Positions 20,202-30,008 are shown, counted from the first letter of the stretch. The stretch is 54,072 nucleotides of DNA from Oscillatoria sp. (GCA_011390515.1 JAABSJ010000010.1:1-54072); one strand, 5' to 3'. Made by a program: numbers and translations. Notes: generated from the sequence alone by a model not told the origin.

Positions 20202-20774
20202 CTAAAATCCGTACAGTTCATAGAATGACTCTTGACCTAAATGGGGTGCATATTTTTTCACCAAGCTTTCTAAATCTTCCCCCGCGTCTAAATCAATCCA
20301 ATCGTCAACTGACCCGCGAAAGCACCACCGTTGTACAAAGAAATTCTTCGAGTCTTTCATTCTTAGAAATCGCATCATGGGGGTATAAGTGAGGAGAGTA
20401 TCTAAATGCTTTAAAGAGGTGTCTCTCCCTCCTAATAAGCTTAAGATATCCGACACGTTGCCGACATTTTGATCCGGAAGATGGATAATAATGCTTTTGT
20501 CTTTAACATCGATGATGAACTTCTTAATTTTGCTGTATCGTTTAATCCCCTGTTCCACGGTCTCTAATTCGCGATCGCTAAATACCTTGGGCTGTATTTT
20601 CCGCAAATAGACTTGACTATTGGGATTTTCATAAATTTCATAGCCTTCGGGAATTGAATTGATTAAATTTCCCTCAGTTTTTAGGGAAAAATAATACTTA
20701 GGCTTGCCGGTTTTAGTGGTGCCTTGGTGCAAAACGTAGGTTTGACCTCGACGATTGGTATATTTCAGTGCCAT
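20202..20774 (-). CDS. Conserved-looking hypothetical protein
   Basis: This 190-residue protein has no family I can name. The N-terminus (RRGQTYVLHQGTTKTGKPKY) is basic and looks like a small beta domain. The C-terminal half is mixed alpha/beta and ends EDLESLVKKYAPHLGQESFY. I see no signal peptide or membrane segment. The ATG is preceded by a plausible purine-rich leader. Composition and codon use look like the neighbours', so it is probably a real gene. It follows the Ser/Thr kinase gene by 40 bases on the same strand and may share its transcript. Confidence 0.75.
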   Translation of the reverse strand: MALKYTNRRGQTYVLHQGTTKTGKPKYYFSLKTEGNLINSIPEGYEIYENPNSQVYLRKIQPKVFSDRELETVEQGIKRYSKIKKFIIDVKDKSIIIHLPDQNVGNVSDILSLLGGRDTSLKHLDTLLTYTPMMRFLRMKDSKNFFVQRWCFRGSVDDWIDLDAGEDLESLVKKYAPHLGQESFYELYGF

Positions 20775-20814
20775 GTTTAGACTCCGAACAGGAAACGATT
20801 AATGCATGATTCTA

Positions 20815-22281
20815 TCACCAATTACTGATGCGAGTCAGATTGTTTCGAGGGTCTTCCGATTCGAGTTCCAACCAGTCCTCGATTTCTTGGGCTAACCAGG
20901 CACACTCTTCCTCGGTGAGTTTTCGTCCAGTATTTCCAAAGGTATATTGTTGATAATATCCGGATCTCGGTCCGGCGGTGAGGGCGACTCCCATGACAAA
21001 TTTTTTATTGTCATAGAAGATGGAGGCGGTTTGAATATGGGCGGTGACGCCGAGTTGTCGGCGATAGGTAAATCCTAGTCGCTTTTGCTGGATCTCAAAG
21101 GTGTTGCGATCGCGTTCTAAACAGATGATGGTTCGTTCAAAATACTCGCTCAAACAGGCAACCATCCCCAGGGGAATTAAGATCGGCAGGATGACAGTTA
21201 TCACTTGGAGGACCAAGGACAACAGGGACAAGGAACCAATGCCGATTAACAGATACACTAATACCTGGGCAATGATATCGGAAGTGCTGAGATTATCTCG
21301 CAAGGAGGCGACGGTACGTTCAATCAGGTTTAACCCCCGTTGCCAGAGGTTTAACGACCAGGTGAGGACTTTTAATCCCGGTTCGGGGAGGATGATTTCT
21401 AGTTTTTGGGGGGTTTTCCGGAGTTGAATCGGGGTGATGTCCGGTTGATAAAAGGGGGCGTTGTCCGTGGAGAGGGTGGCGACTCCTTCTAAGGCGGCGA
21501 TCGCCTCGGTTGCAGTGGGATAGCGATTGTCTACCTGGGTTTGCGTCAGGGTTTGCAACCAACTGATTAAATAGGGGCTGAATTTGGGAGTGAGGCGATC
21601 GCCAAAGTCCAGTTGCAAGTTCTTTTGCAGTAAGTCGGCAGGGGGTACGCCGGTGAGTAAGTGAACCAAGGTGGCACCGACGGCATATAAATCCGATGCT
21701 GGGACCGTCTGTCCCCCAAATTGTTCTAACGGAGTATAGCCATAAGTGCCAACTACGGTAAAGCTGCGTCCTGGAGTGAGCAGGTTCCGGTCCTGGGCGG
21801 CCCCGAAATCCACTAAATAAATTTCGTTGTCTTCTCCTAATATAATATTACTGGGTTTAATATCTCGGTGGAGGACGGGAGGATTCAACTCATGGAGATA
21901 ACATAAGATATTCAACAGGGCCGTGGCCATCTCTTCCACTTCCTCTTCGGTAAACCGCCTGCCGCGATCGAGCCAGTCCTGAAGGGATGCACCGGGAATA
22001 TACTCCTGAACTAACCCAGACCAGAGGGTCCCATCATCGATCGCAAAATAATCCCGATACCGAGGAATGCGCGGGTGGGCTAAATTTTGGAGGACCTTCG
22101 CCTCCCGTTCAAAGAGCTTAAGATTTTCCCAAGCTTTCGCACCTCCCCAAACGAGCAACTTCACCACCACGAGTTCCTCGGTGGTCAAATCCACGGCTAA
22201 CCAGGTTTCCCGGGTCGGGTTATCATTTAACTGCTGTTGCAATTGATACCGTTCTTGTAATACCGCCCCTGTTTCCGGCAT
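20815..22281 (-). CDS. Membrane-anchored Ser/Thr protein kinase
   Basis: This 488-residue protein starts from the ATG at 22281; a TTG 15 bases upstream is possible. Residues about 10-260 are a Hanks-type kinase with VVKLLVWGG (ATP-binding Lys), catalytic HRDIKPSNI, DFGAAQD and activation-segment GTYGYTPLEQF. The C-terminal half has two hydrophobic stretches (about 345-390, IIAQVLVYLLIGIGSLSLLS and VITVILPILIPLGMVAC), then a soluble tail with no named domain. It would phosphorylate proteins at the membrane. The target is unknown. The kinase motifs are complete. Confidence 0.92.
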   Translation of the reverse strand: MPETGAVLQERYQLQQQLNDNPTRETWLAVDLTTEELVVVKLLVWGGAKAWENLKLFEREAKVLQNLAHPRIPRYRDYFAIDDGTLWSGLVQEYIPGASLQDWLDRGRRFTEEEVEEMATALLNILCYLHELNPPVLHRDIKPSNIILGEDNEIYLVDFGAAQDRNLLTPGRSFTVVGTYGYTPLEQFGGQTVPASDLYAVGATLVHLLTGVPPADLLQKNLQLDFGDRLTPKFSPYLISWLQTLTQTQVDNRYPTATEAIAALEGVATLSTDNAPFYQPDITPIQLRKTPQKLEIILPEPGLKVLTWSLNLWQRGLNLIERTVASLRDNLSTSDIIAQVLVYLLIGIGSLSLLSLVLQVITVILPILIPLGMVACLSEYFERTIICLERDRNTFEIQQKRLGFTYRRQLGVTAHIQTASIFYDNKKFVMGVALTAGPRSGYYQQYTFGNTGRKLTEEECAWLAQEIEDWLELESEDPRNNLTRISNW

Positions 22282-22898
22282 ATTGACACAATCCAATTTG
22301 GACTAACTTGATTGTTCCCCTCTCTAGGGTAGCAATTCTTGATCCCTGATGGACAGGCTTCGGGGTTGAGGACCCTTTGATGGGTCATGGTAGGGGGGTG
22401 ACCTGCCCCAATCCCGAAAAACCCGGTTCATAAGGGAAGGGGGAACCGAAGTCAAGTGATCAGGATAACATTTTGTCTAATTAATCCGGGAAAATGCCCC
22501 CGGGTTTCCCGGAAAGCCGAGGTTCTCACAAGAGGAAATCCCCCGACAGCTTTACGGACTAAGGATTCCACTGTCGGATCAATTTGACCCCTTCAGGAGG
22601 AAGGGGACTGCTTAACATTAAGAAATAAACAACCCCTGGGGCGTTAAAGCAATCTAAATATTCTTTTAACAAAGTGGCTGATCTGGGCGGGAGTTCATAA
22701 GGTAGAATATCTTGAATTAGCTAAAAAGCTAAGGAATATAAGAGCAAAATCCAATTGTCATAAAAACTTCAAAAAAAGATTTTAAAACTTGTCGAATTTT
22801 AAAAATCTGATGTATGATTTACATGGAAAGTGAAAAACAAAGAAGTTTAACTTTCTAACACTCTTAAAGACGAGCATCAGGTAACAGGAGTAGGATAT
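22282..22898. other. Upstream region of the PEP synthase gene
   Basis: These 617 bases sit between divergent genes and must hold both promoters. The part nearest ppsA (22730-22860) is AT-rich. GC-rich short hairpins (for example CCGGGTTTCCCGG near 22499-22511) occur upstream. I recognise no riboswitch. Confidence 0.4.
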
Positions 22899-25418
22899 AT
22901 GGTTTCTACAGCTCCAGAGCAACAATCAGCCAAAGGTTCCAAAGAAACACAGTTTGTACTGGTTTTTGAAGAAGTCGGTTTAGCAGATTTAGGCTTGGTG
23001 GGGGGGAAAAACTCCTCATTAGGTGAAATGATCCAAGAGCTTAAATCAAAGGGGGTCAACGTCCCCACCGGCTTTGCCACCACTGCTTATGCATATCGGT
23101 ATTTTATCGAAAAAGCCGGGTTAGAGCAAAAACTACGGACCTTGTTTGCGGATCTGGATCTCAACGATGTCAACAATCTGAGGGAGCGCGGCAAGCAAGC
23201 GCGGGCAATGGTGATGAATACGCCATTCCCGAAAGAATTAGACGATGCGATCGCAGCAGCTTACCTCAAATTGTGCGAAAGCTACGGTGCGAATGCTGAA
23301 TTCTGCAAACGCTTTGGTCCAGAGTATCAAGAAGTCTGCGAAAAATTCAGCAGCGATCTGGACGTAGCTGTTCGGTCTAGTGCGACTGCCGAAGACTTAC
23401 CTGATGCGAGTTTTGCCGGACAACAGGAAACTTACCTGAACGTCCACGGCGTCAAAGGTGTGCTGGAATCGTGTCATAAGTGCTTCGCATCCTTATTTAC
23501 CGATCGCGCCATCTCCTATCGCCATCAATATGCCTCCAAGCGTCCCGACTTTGACGAATTCAGCGTCGCGCTGTCTGTGGGCGTCCAAAAAATGGTGCGT
23601 TCTGACTTAGCCAGTTCCGGCGTCATGTTCTCCATCGACACGGAAACCGGCTTCAAAAATGCCGCCTTAGTCACCGCTGCTTATGGTTTAGGGGAAAACG
23701 TTGTCCAAGGTGCAGTCAACCCCGATGAATACTTTGTCTTCAAACCGACCCTCAAAGAAGGCAAACGCCCAATCCTCGAAAAACGCTTGGGCAGTAAAGA
23801 AATCAAAATGGTCTATGATGTGGGCGGGTCGAAACTGACGAAAAACGTCCCAGTTTCCACTCCCGAACGCGATCAATACTGTATCAACGATGATGAAATC
23901 CTCACCTTAGCCAAATGGGCCTGCATCATCGAAGACCACTACAGCGAATCCCGGGGCAAATATACCCCGATGGACATTGAGTGGGCCAAAGACGGGATTA
24001 CTGGCGAACTCTTCATCGTGCAAGCGCGTCCAGAAACCGTCCAATCCCAAAAAGCCGGAAACGTCATCCGTAACTTCAAACTCCAAGGTACCAGTGACGT
24101 TGTGGTTCGGGGTCGTGCCGTCGGTGAAATGATTGGCCAAGGTAAAGCTCGCGTCATCTTAGATGTACACAATCTCGACCTGTTCCAACAGGGTGAAGTC
24201 TTAGTTACCAACAAGACGGACCCGGATTGGGAACCGATCATGAAAAAAGCGAGTGCGATCGTCACCAACCAAGGGGGACGGACTTGCCACGCTGCCATTA
24301 TCGCCCGGGAAATGGGGATTCCAGCCATTGTTGGTTGCGGAACCGCCACCAAGGACATCAAGAGTGGTCAAGAGGTCACCGTGTCCTGTTCTGAAGGGGA
24401 AGAAGGCAAAGTCTACGAAGGTCTAGTGCCCTTCGAGATCCTCGAAACTGCGATCGACAACCTGCCACGCACCAAGACCAAAATCTTGATGAACGTCGGC
24501 AACCCAGAAGAAGCCTTCGGTTTATCCTCTATCCCCTGCGATGGCGTTGGTTTAGCCCGGTTTGAGTTCATCATCGCCAACCACATCAAAGCTCACCCCT
24601 TGGCCTTGATTCACTTCGACACCCTCGAAGATCAAGCCGTCAAGAGCGAGATTGGCGAACTGACGAAACTGTATTCGCACAAACCGGACTTTTTCGTAGA
24701 CAAACTGGCTCATGGTATCGGCACGATCGCCGCTGCCTTCTATCCCAACCCAGTCGTTGTCCGGATGTCTGACTTCAAGAGCAACGAATATGCCAACCTC
24801 CTCGGTGGTAAGCAATTCGAGCCCAAAGAAGAAAACCCAATGATCGGCTGGCGGGGTGCTTCTCGTTACTACGACCCCAACTATACCGAAGCTTACGGGT
24901 TAGAGTGCGTCGCCCTCAAACGGGTTCGGGATGACATGGGTCTGACCAACGTCATTCCGATGATTCCCTTCTGCCGCACCCCAGACGAAGGTCGCAAAGT
25001 GTTAGAGACGATGGAAAAATATGGTCTCAAACGCGGCGAAAACGGTCTGCAAGTCTATGTGATGTGTGAAATCCCCAGTAACGTCATTCTGGCGGAACAA
25101 TTCGCCGAAGTCTTCGACGGATTCTCCATCGGTTCCAATGACTTGACTCAGCTTACCTTGGGTCTGGACCGTGACTCCTCCTTAGTGGCTCACATCTTTG
25201 ACGAACGCAACCAAGCGGTTAAAGATATGGTGACGATGGTGATCCAAACCGCTAAGAAAACGGGTCGCAAGATTGGGATCTGCGGTCAAGCGCCTTCGGA
25301 CTATCCCGAATTTGCACGCTTCCTGGTGGAACTGGGTATCGACTCGATCAGCTTGAACCCTGACTCGGTGATGAAGACTCTCCTCGATATCGCCAAGTTG
25401 GAAGAAAGCATGAAATAA
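22899..25418 (+). CDS. ppsA: Phosphoenolpyruvate synthase
   Basis: This 839-residue protein follows the PEP synthase layout: an N-terminal nucleotide-binding domain (VGGKNSSLGEM, VRSSATAEDLPDASFAGQQE), the phosphohistidine domain with GGRTCHAAIIARE (His464), and a C-terminal PEP/pyruvate barrel with GSNDLTQL and the catalytic Cys in ICGQAPSD. It makes PEP from pyruvate, ATP and water. Sequence along the whole length resembles PpsA rather than pyruvate phosphate dikinase. With pckA in the same window it links pyruvate and C4 acids back to PEP. Confidence 0.93.
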   Translation: MVSTAPEQQSAKGSKETQFVLVFEEVGLADLGLVGGKNSSLGEMIQELKSKGVNVPTGFATTAYAYRYFIEKAGLEQKLRTLFADLDLNDVNNLRERGKQARAMVMNTPFPKELDDAIAAAYLKLCESYGANAEFCKRFGPEYQEVCEKFSSDLDVAVRSSATAEDLPDASFAGQQETYLNVHGVKGVLESCHKCFASLFTDRAISYRHQYASKRPDFDEFSVALSVGVQKMVRSDLASSGVMFSIDTETGFKNAALVTAAYGLGENVVQGAVNPDEYFVFKPTLKEGKRPILEKRLGSKEIKMVYDVGGSKLTKNVPVSTPERDQYCINDDEILTLAKWACIIEDHYSESRGKYTPMDIEWAKDGITGELFIVQARPETVQSQKAGNVIRNFKLQGTSDVVVRGRAVGEMIGQGKARVILDVHNLDLFQQGEVLVTNKTDPDWEPIMKKASAIVTNQGGRTCHAAIIAREMGIPAIVGCGTATKDIKSGQEVTVSCSEGEEGKVYEGLVPFEILETAIDNLPRTKTKILMNVGNPEEAFGLSSIPCDGVGLARFEFIIANHIKAHPLALIHFDTLEDQAVKSEIGELTKLYSHKPDFFVDKLAHGIGTIAAAFYPNPVVVRMSDFKSNEYANLLGGKQFEPKEENPMIGWRGASRYYDPNYTEAYGLECVALKRVRDDMGLTNVIPMIPFCRTPDEGRKVLETMEKYGLKRGENGLQVYVMCEIPSNVILAEQFAEVFDGFSIGSNDLTQLTLGLDRDSSLVAHIFDERNQAVKDMVTMVIQTAKKTGRKIGICGQAPSDYPEFARFLVELGIDSISLNPDSVMKTLLDIAKLEESMK

Positions 25419-25445
25419 TCCAGCTTTCCAAGTAAGATAGACAGC

Positions 25446-25504
25446 CGGGAGAATTCACTCTCCCGCACTAGAAACAAAAACAAAGCCCGCTGATGCGGGC
25501 TTTT
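25446..25504 (+). terminator. Double hairpin terminator after ppsA
   Basis: A stem CGGGAGA/TCTCCCG lies at about 25446-25465. A stronger one, AAAGCCCGC-TGAT-GCGGGCTTTT, lies at 25482-25504 and ends in a T-run. Confidence 0.88.
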
Positions 25505-25563
25505 CTTGATTTGTACGGAGAATTTCTGATGTATTATCAACAAAAACTGCGACAGCCACAACC

Positions 25564-26538
25564 ATGAAACTGGGGGTTACCGTTGGTAAATTCTATCCCT
25601 TCCACCGGGGACATGACTATTTAATTCGTCAGGCAAAAGCTCAAGTTGAGCAATTAGTGGTTGTGATAGGGGCCAAACCTGAACAAACGATTCCCGGCAA
25701 CTTACGGGGGAACTGGATTCGAGTCATGCATCCCGATGTTGAAGTGTTTGAAACCCTGGATGATTTGCCCGAAGCGCCAGAACCTTGGGCAAAACGGACT
25801 TTAGAATTACTGGGAGGACGGCAACCGGATGTTGCTTTTACTTCCGAGGAGTATGGCGAACCTTGGGCGGCGTTGATGGGGGCTCGACATCTTGCGATCG
25901 ACTGCCTGCGAGAGGCATTTCCCATTTCTGGAACCCAACTGCGTCAGGACCTAGCAACCCATTGGCAAATGCTCACCCCTCCGGCAAAAGCCTATTTTGC
26001 CAAGCGCATTGCAGTGGTGGGGGTAGAATCGAGTGGGACTACTACCTTGGCGCGATCGCTGGCAGAACAATTTCAAACCGTCTGGGTGCCAGAATACGGG
26101 CGATGGTATTGGGAGGGACGGCAATATTTACCGGATTCTGAAGATTGGGACAGTGAGGAGTTTATCCAAATTGCCCAGGGACAAATTGCCTGGGAAGAGG
26201 CCCTGGCAATCCGCGCGAATCGCTTGGTGGTATGCGATACAGACCCTTTGGCTACTTGTATTTGGCATCAACGGTATCTCGGTTCAGACTGTGAGAAATT
26301 GCAACAAATAGCCGCGAGTCGAAATTATGATTTATATCTACTCACGGCACCGGATTTTGGATTTGTTCAGGATGGCACTCGGGAAAGCGAATCCCTGCGG
26401 ATGACCATGCACATAAGGTTTCTGGAACAGTTGGAATGTCAGGGAAAACGATATCTTGTGCTGGGGGGAAGTCACGAGGGGCGGATGGTGCAGGCAACGG
26501 AGGCGATCGCCCAAGTGTTGAAGTTTCCCTCTTTTTGA
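25564..26538 (+). CDS. nadR: NadR-like NMN adenylyltransferase / nicotinamide riboside kinase
   Basis: This 324-residue protein has an N-terminal nucleotidyltransferase domain (GKFYPFHRGHDYLI with the HxGH signature; ISGTQLRQD as the second motif). A C-terminal P-loop domain resembles the ribosylnicotinamide kinase half of NadR. It lacks the helix-turn-helix of the enterobacterial regulator, so it is an enzyme rather than a repressor. The P-loop reads GVESSGTTTLA, with Thr in place of the Walker A Lys. NAD salvage next to fermentation genes fits a demand for NAD(H) balance, but that link is inference. Confidence 0.85.
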   Translation: MKLGVTVGKFYPFHRGHDYLIRQAKAQVEQLVVVIGAKPEQTIPGNLRGNWIRVMHPDVEVFETLDDLPEAPEPWAKRTLELLGGRQPDVAFTSEEYGEPWAALMGARHLAIDCLREAFPISGTQLRQDLATHWQMLTPPAKAYFAKRIAVVGVESSGTTTLARSLAEQFQTVWVPEYGRWYWEGRQYLPDSEDWDSEEFIQIAQGQIAWEEALAIRANRLVVCDTDPLATCIWHQRYLGSDCEKLQQIAASRNYDLYLLTAPDFGFVQDGTRESESLRMTMHIRFLEQLECQGKRYLVLGGSHEGRMVQATEAIAQVLKFPSF

Positions 26539-26571
26539 GCAGGCGATCGCCCCATTTAAAATGGGAATAAC

Positions 26572-27423
26572 TTACCCTTGATTTGCTTTCGGTGTCGGAG
26601 GCATCACCACTTTTTTAGCTAACCCCACGGTTTTTAAAACCCAAATCGCCCACCAAGTCATATCCAATTCCCACCACCGCCAACCGGCTTTGGCAACATT
26701 CGGATAAGCATGATGATTATTATGCCATCCTTCGCCATAAGTGAAAATTGCGGCCCACCAGAGATTGCGGGAATTATCTTGAGTGGGAAAGGTTTTGTAT
26801 CCCCACATATGGGTAACCGAGTTAATCAGCCAAGTGCTATGCCACAGCAGGACAATTCGCACAAACACGCCATAGACGATAAAGGGCCAACCGCCTAAGA
26901 GATAAAGGACAACCGCTAAAGGGATTTGCATCAATAAAGAGTAGCGATCGAGCCAACAGTAAAACGGATCCCGGGCTAAATCCGGCGCGAATCGGTTATA
27001 CAGTTCCTTGTTGAAAAATTCGGGACGGGGATAAATCATCCACAGCAGATGACTCCACCAAAAGCCCTTGCGTGCCGAATAGGGGTCTTTGATTTCATCT
27101 TCGGTATAGGCATGATGTAACCGATGTCCGGCAGTCCAAAAAATCGGCCCGCCTTGGAGTGCCGATGCACCGATGAGGGCGATCGCATATTCCAGCCATT
27201 TCGGAACTTGAAAACTCCGGTGACTCAATAGGCGATGATAGCCTAAACAAATGCCAATACTTCCTAAAAACCAGTGCAGTAATAGCATTACCCCTAATGC
27301 GGACCAGGAAAAACACCAGGGTGCTAATAAAGCAAGGCAATGAATGGCGATAAAAAATCCCGTAATCACCCAATTCAATTTGGATTGATTTTCCGGAGAA
27401 TTTGGCATCGATTCTAACTGCAT
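26572..27423 (-). CDS. desC: Acyl-lipid/acyl-CoA delta-9-type fatty acid desaturase
   Basis: I chose the ATG at 27423 (283 residues), with GAGGAA 8 bases upstream; a GTG at 27441 is the longer option. The three His boxes of membrane di-iron desaturases are present: HRLLSH, HRLHH and HNNHH. Several hydrophobic segments lie between them. The family introduces a double bond at C9 of acyl chains using O2 and ferredoxin. It is next to hemN and heme oxygenase, so it may be an isoform used at low O2, when these enzymes are limited for substrate. Substrate specificity cannot be read from sequence alone. Confidence 0.88.
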   Translation of the reverse strand: MQLESMPNSPENQSKLNWVITGFFIAIHCLALLAPWCFSWSALGVMLLLHWFLGSIGICLGYHRLLSHRSFQVPKWLEYAIALIGASALQGGPIFWTAGHRLHHAYTEDEIKDPYSARKGFWWSHLLWMIYPRPEFFNKELYNRFAPDLARDPFYCWLDRYSLLMQIPLAVVLYLLGGWPFIVYGVFVRIVLLWHSTWLINSVTHMWGYKTFPTQDNSRNLWWAAIFTYGEGWHNNHHAYPNVAKAGWRWWELDMTWWAIWVLKTVGLAKKVVMPPTPKANQG

Positions 27424-27481
27424 ATACACTTCCTCAAACACACAATAATTTCAGCAAAAACTAATACCCTAAAGCAGCAAC

Positions 27482-27615
27482 AACCGGCGTGGGATAAATC
27501 CCCCGCCTAACAGAATCAAGTCGGTTGAAACCGACTGAAAGTCTTATCCCGTGAGATTTTTAGTCGGTTAAAACCGACTTTAGCTATGAGGCGGGGGATT
27601 TATCCCCCGCCGGTT
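27482..27615. repeat. Long terminal-inverted-repeat element
   Basis: These 134 bases have arms of about 28 bp (AACCGGCGTGGGATAAATCC... and its near complement ending CCCGCCGGTT). Two inner hairpins, AGTCGGTTGAAACCGACT and AGTCGGTTAAAACCGACT, lie inside. It is in the desC-hemN gap and is probably a non-autonomous mobile element. Confidence 0.75.
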
Positions 27616-27691
27616 TTGAGAAGGTTGCAAGATGTCAGGACTACAAACGAGGGATTGAATTGCAGAGCAAACCCTCAACTTGAGCCTTGCT

Positions 27692-29089
27692 CTAAATTGC
27701 TTTAGAGAAACTGTTCAACGCTTTCTTGCTCAGATAAGTGTCAAAAACAGCAGCCACATTCCGAACCAGCAACCGTCCCGATGGAGTTACCTCAATATGA
27801 TTAGGAGAAAGGCAAACTAATCCATCGGCTTCTAACTGGTGTAACTCCAATTGTTCGGTGGCAAAATACTCATCAAAATCACAATCAAAGCTGAGATGAT
27901 ATTTTTGCTCAAACTCATTCTTGGATAGTTCAAATTGGCACATCAACTCCATAATCACCATCCTGCGCAGGATGTCATCAGCGATCAGGTTAACCCCCTT
28001 TTCAATCGGTAACTGATTGCAATCAAGCGCTTGATAATAGTCTTTCAAGCGTTTGTGATTTTGGGTATAGACATCATGGAGCATACTAATGGAAGTCATC
28101 CCCAACCCAATTAAATCCGATTCCGGTTTAGTGGTATATCCCTGGAAGTTCCGATGGAGTTGGCCCTCCCGTTGGGCGATCGCCAACTCATCATTGGGTT
28201 TGGCAAAATGATCCATGCCAATAAACTGATAATCCGCTGCCCCTAAATCCTCGATCGCCATCTTTAAAATATCCATCTTTTCTGATACCGGGGGCAGTGC
28301 CTCCTCCGGAATCAATCGCTGCACAGGTTTTAACCAAGGCACATAGGCGAAATTAAACACCGCAATCCGGTCCGGATCCAGTTGCGTCGTTTTATGAATC
28401 GTATCCCGGAACGTCTCCAAAGTTTGAAACGGCAACCCATAAATCAGGTCCACATTCACACTCTCAAATCCCGCATCCCGCACCCAATCCATCACCTGAA
28501 ACAGCATCGCTTCCGGCTGAACTCGATTCACTGCTTCCTGCACTTTGGGATTAAAATCTTGAATCCCAAAGCTAATCCGGTTAAATCCCAAATTTTTTAA
28601 AAACAACAGATAGTTTTTATCTAAAAACCGGGGATTCACCTCAATCGAAACCTCCGCATTTTCCTCAAACCGGAAATACTGATTAATCGTATTCCACAAC
28701 TGCTCAACTTGAGGAAGCGATAAATAATTCGGCGTCCCTCCCCCCCAGTGCATTTGATTCACCAACCGGCTGGTATCCACCAGTTCCGCCATTGCCCGAA
28801 TGTGACGAGTCAAATACTCCAAATAAGGTTCAGCCAGAGTTTTCCGCTGGGTGATGATGGTATTGCACCCACAGAAATAACAAGGGGTTTCACAAAAGGG
28901 AATATGACAATATAGCGAAAGGGGAGTTTTCTTATAGTTACTAACCGCAATAGAGGCTCTAAACCCTACTTCTTCAAACTCAGGTTTCAATTCCGTCGCC
29001 GGTGGATAGCTAGTGTAACGGGGCACCGGGCGGTCATACTTTTTCAGCAAATCAGCATCAAATTCAACGGTAGAAATTAAAGCGTTCAT
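27692..29089 (-). CDS. hemN: Oxygen-independent coproporphyrinogen III dehydrogenase
   Basis: This 465-residue radical SAM protein starts with the HemN-type KYDRPVPRYTSYPPA and has the cluster motif CHIPFCETPCYFCGC (CxxxCxxC plus the extra Cys typical of true HemN). MHWGGGTPNYL follows. It oxidatively decarboxylates coproporphyrinogen III to protoporphyrinogen IX without O2, using SAM. Together with heme oxygenase and AcsF it makes the low-oxygen tetrapyrrole set described for cyanobacteria such as Synechocystis (chlAII-ho2-hemN). Here hemN lies downstream of the heme oxygenase gene on the same strand. Confidence 0.94.
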   Translation of the reverse strand: MNALISTVEFDADLLKKYDRPVPRYTSYPPATELKPEFEEVGFRASIAVSNYKKTPLSLYCHIPFCETPCYFCGCNTIITQRKTLAEPYLEYLTRHIRAMAELVDTSRLVNQMHWGGGTPNYLSLPQVEQLWNTINQYFRFEENAEVSIEVNPRFLDKNYLLFLKNLGFNRISFGIQDFNPKVQEAVNRVQPEAMLFQVMDWVRDAGFESVNVDLIYGLPFQTLETFRDTIHKTTQLDPDRIAVFNFAYVPWLKPVQRLIPEEALPPVSEKMDILKMAIEDLGAADYQFIGMDHFAKPNDELAIAQREGQLHRNFQGYTTKPESDLIGLGMTSISMLHDVYTQNHKRLKDYYQALDCNQLPIEKGVNLIADDILRRMVIMELMCQFELSKNEFEQKYHLSFDCDFDEYFATEQLELHQLEADGLVCLSPNHIEVTPSGRLLVRNVAAVFDTYLSKKALNSFSKAI

Positions 29090-29130
29090 GAATAGTTTAA
29101 GTAGCGTTTACAACTCAATGGCTCAACATC

Positions 29131-29230
29131 TCTCCCTCCGGTCCCCTCCCCTGATTCTAGGGGAGGTTTAGGGTGGGGTTCTCCCCTCCGGTCCCCTCCC
29201 CTGATTCTAGGGGAGGGTTAGGGTGGGGTT
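29131..29230. repeat. Two tandem 50-bp repeats between heme oxygenase and hemN
   Basis: The unit CTCCCTCCGGTCCCCTCCCC through TAGGGTGGGGTT occurs twice with few differences (29131-29180 and 29181-29230). Each unit can fold because CCCCTCCCC is complementary to GGGGAGG in the same unit. It may act as an mRNA hairpin within the transcript. Confidence 0.8.
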
Positions 29231-29252
29231 CTTTCAATTAAACTTCAAAAAA

Positions 29253-30008
29253 TCAAGCTCCTACTTCTGCCGCTATCGATGCAGAATGGCGAGAATGTCT
29301 CTCGGTACTTCCCGGTTTATCCTGCTTCGTGAGCAACTCAAAGACATGATCCCCGATCGCCGCTTTGACATCATCTTCCAACTCATGCATCACATCTCGA
29401 TTCAGATGAAACGCATAATTGGCTTCTTCCACAATCCGTTCAATGGTTGCTTCATCCACAGGCAAGGAATTCAAAGCATCCCGATACTTCTCTTTAAACG
29501 CCCGTCGCGCTTCGACGGTGGGAATTTCATCAAATTCATGAAGGGATGTGCCTTGATTCTCCGGCAAATCAAGAGCCGATCGGATAATCTTTTTTAAACT
29601 TTGACCCCCGGAGATGTCTCCCATATAGCGAGTATAGGCATGAGCAATCAGCAGTGCCGGGTCTGTCTTCGCTAATTCCTGCAAGCGATTAACATAAATC
29701 TGACCCGCATTTAAGGGGACAATCTGCTCGCGCCAGTTTTCACCATAATAAAAGGCGAGGTCTTTTTCCAGATTCGCCGTGCGGTTGAGTTCGGGGAAAT
29801 ACATCGGTCCAACTACCGGATCATCCTGGTGTTGTCGCATCGCTTCTTCCAGCACTCGATACACCCAATAGAGATTGGCGAGCAACTTGCGGAATGGCTC
29901 CCGTTCGACAATCCCTTTGAGGAAGCATTTCATATAGGCGGTATTTTCAGCGGCAGTATGGGACTTTTGGGTTCCTTCTCTCAGGCGGGTGGCTAAATCT
30001 TGGCTCAT
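29253..30008 (-). CDS. ho2: Heme oxygenase (biliverdin-producing)
   Basis: I start at the ATG at 30008 (MSQDLATRLREGTQKSH), giving 251 residues; the frame extends 21 codons upstream without family resemblance. His17 is the proximal heme ligand, and YMGDISGGQSLKKI is the distal-helix signature. The enzyme opens heme to biliverdin, the first step to phycobilins. The position between acsF and hemN suggests the microoxic isoform (HO2), a name given by context. The C-terminal 20 residues are Ser/His-rich and variable. Confidence 0.9.
   Translation of the reverse strand: MSQDLATRLREGTQKSHTAAENTAYMKCFLKGIVEREPFRKLLANLYWVYRVLEEAMRQHQDDPVVGPMYFPELNRTANLEKDLAFYYGENWREQIVPLNAGQIYVNRLQELAKTDPALLIAHAYTRYMGDISGGQSLKKIIRSALDLPENQGTSLHEFDEIPTVEARRAFKEKYRDALNSLPVDEATIERIVEEANYAFHLNRDVMHELEDDVKAAIGDHVFELLTKQDKPGSTERHSRHSASIAAEVGA

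Noticed and set aside
22297..22640. Riboswitch-like GC-rich region upstream of ppsA
   Set aside because: Several short hairpins can be drawn, but I found no long-range nested pairing and no consensus of a known class.
25564..26538. NadR as a transcriptional repressor
   Set aside because: The protein begins directly with the nucleotidyltransferase domain and has no helix-turn-helix.
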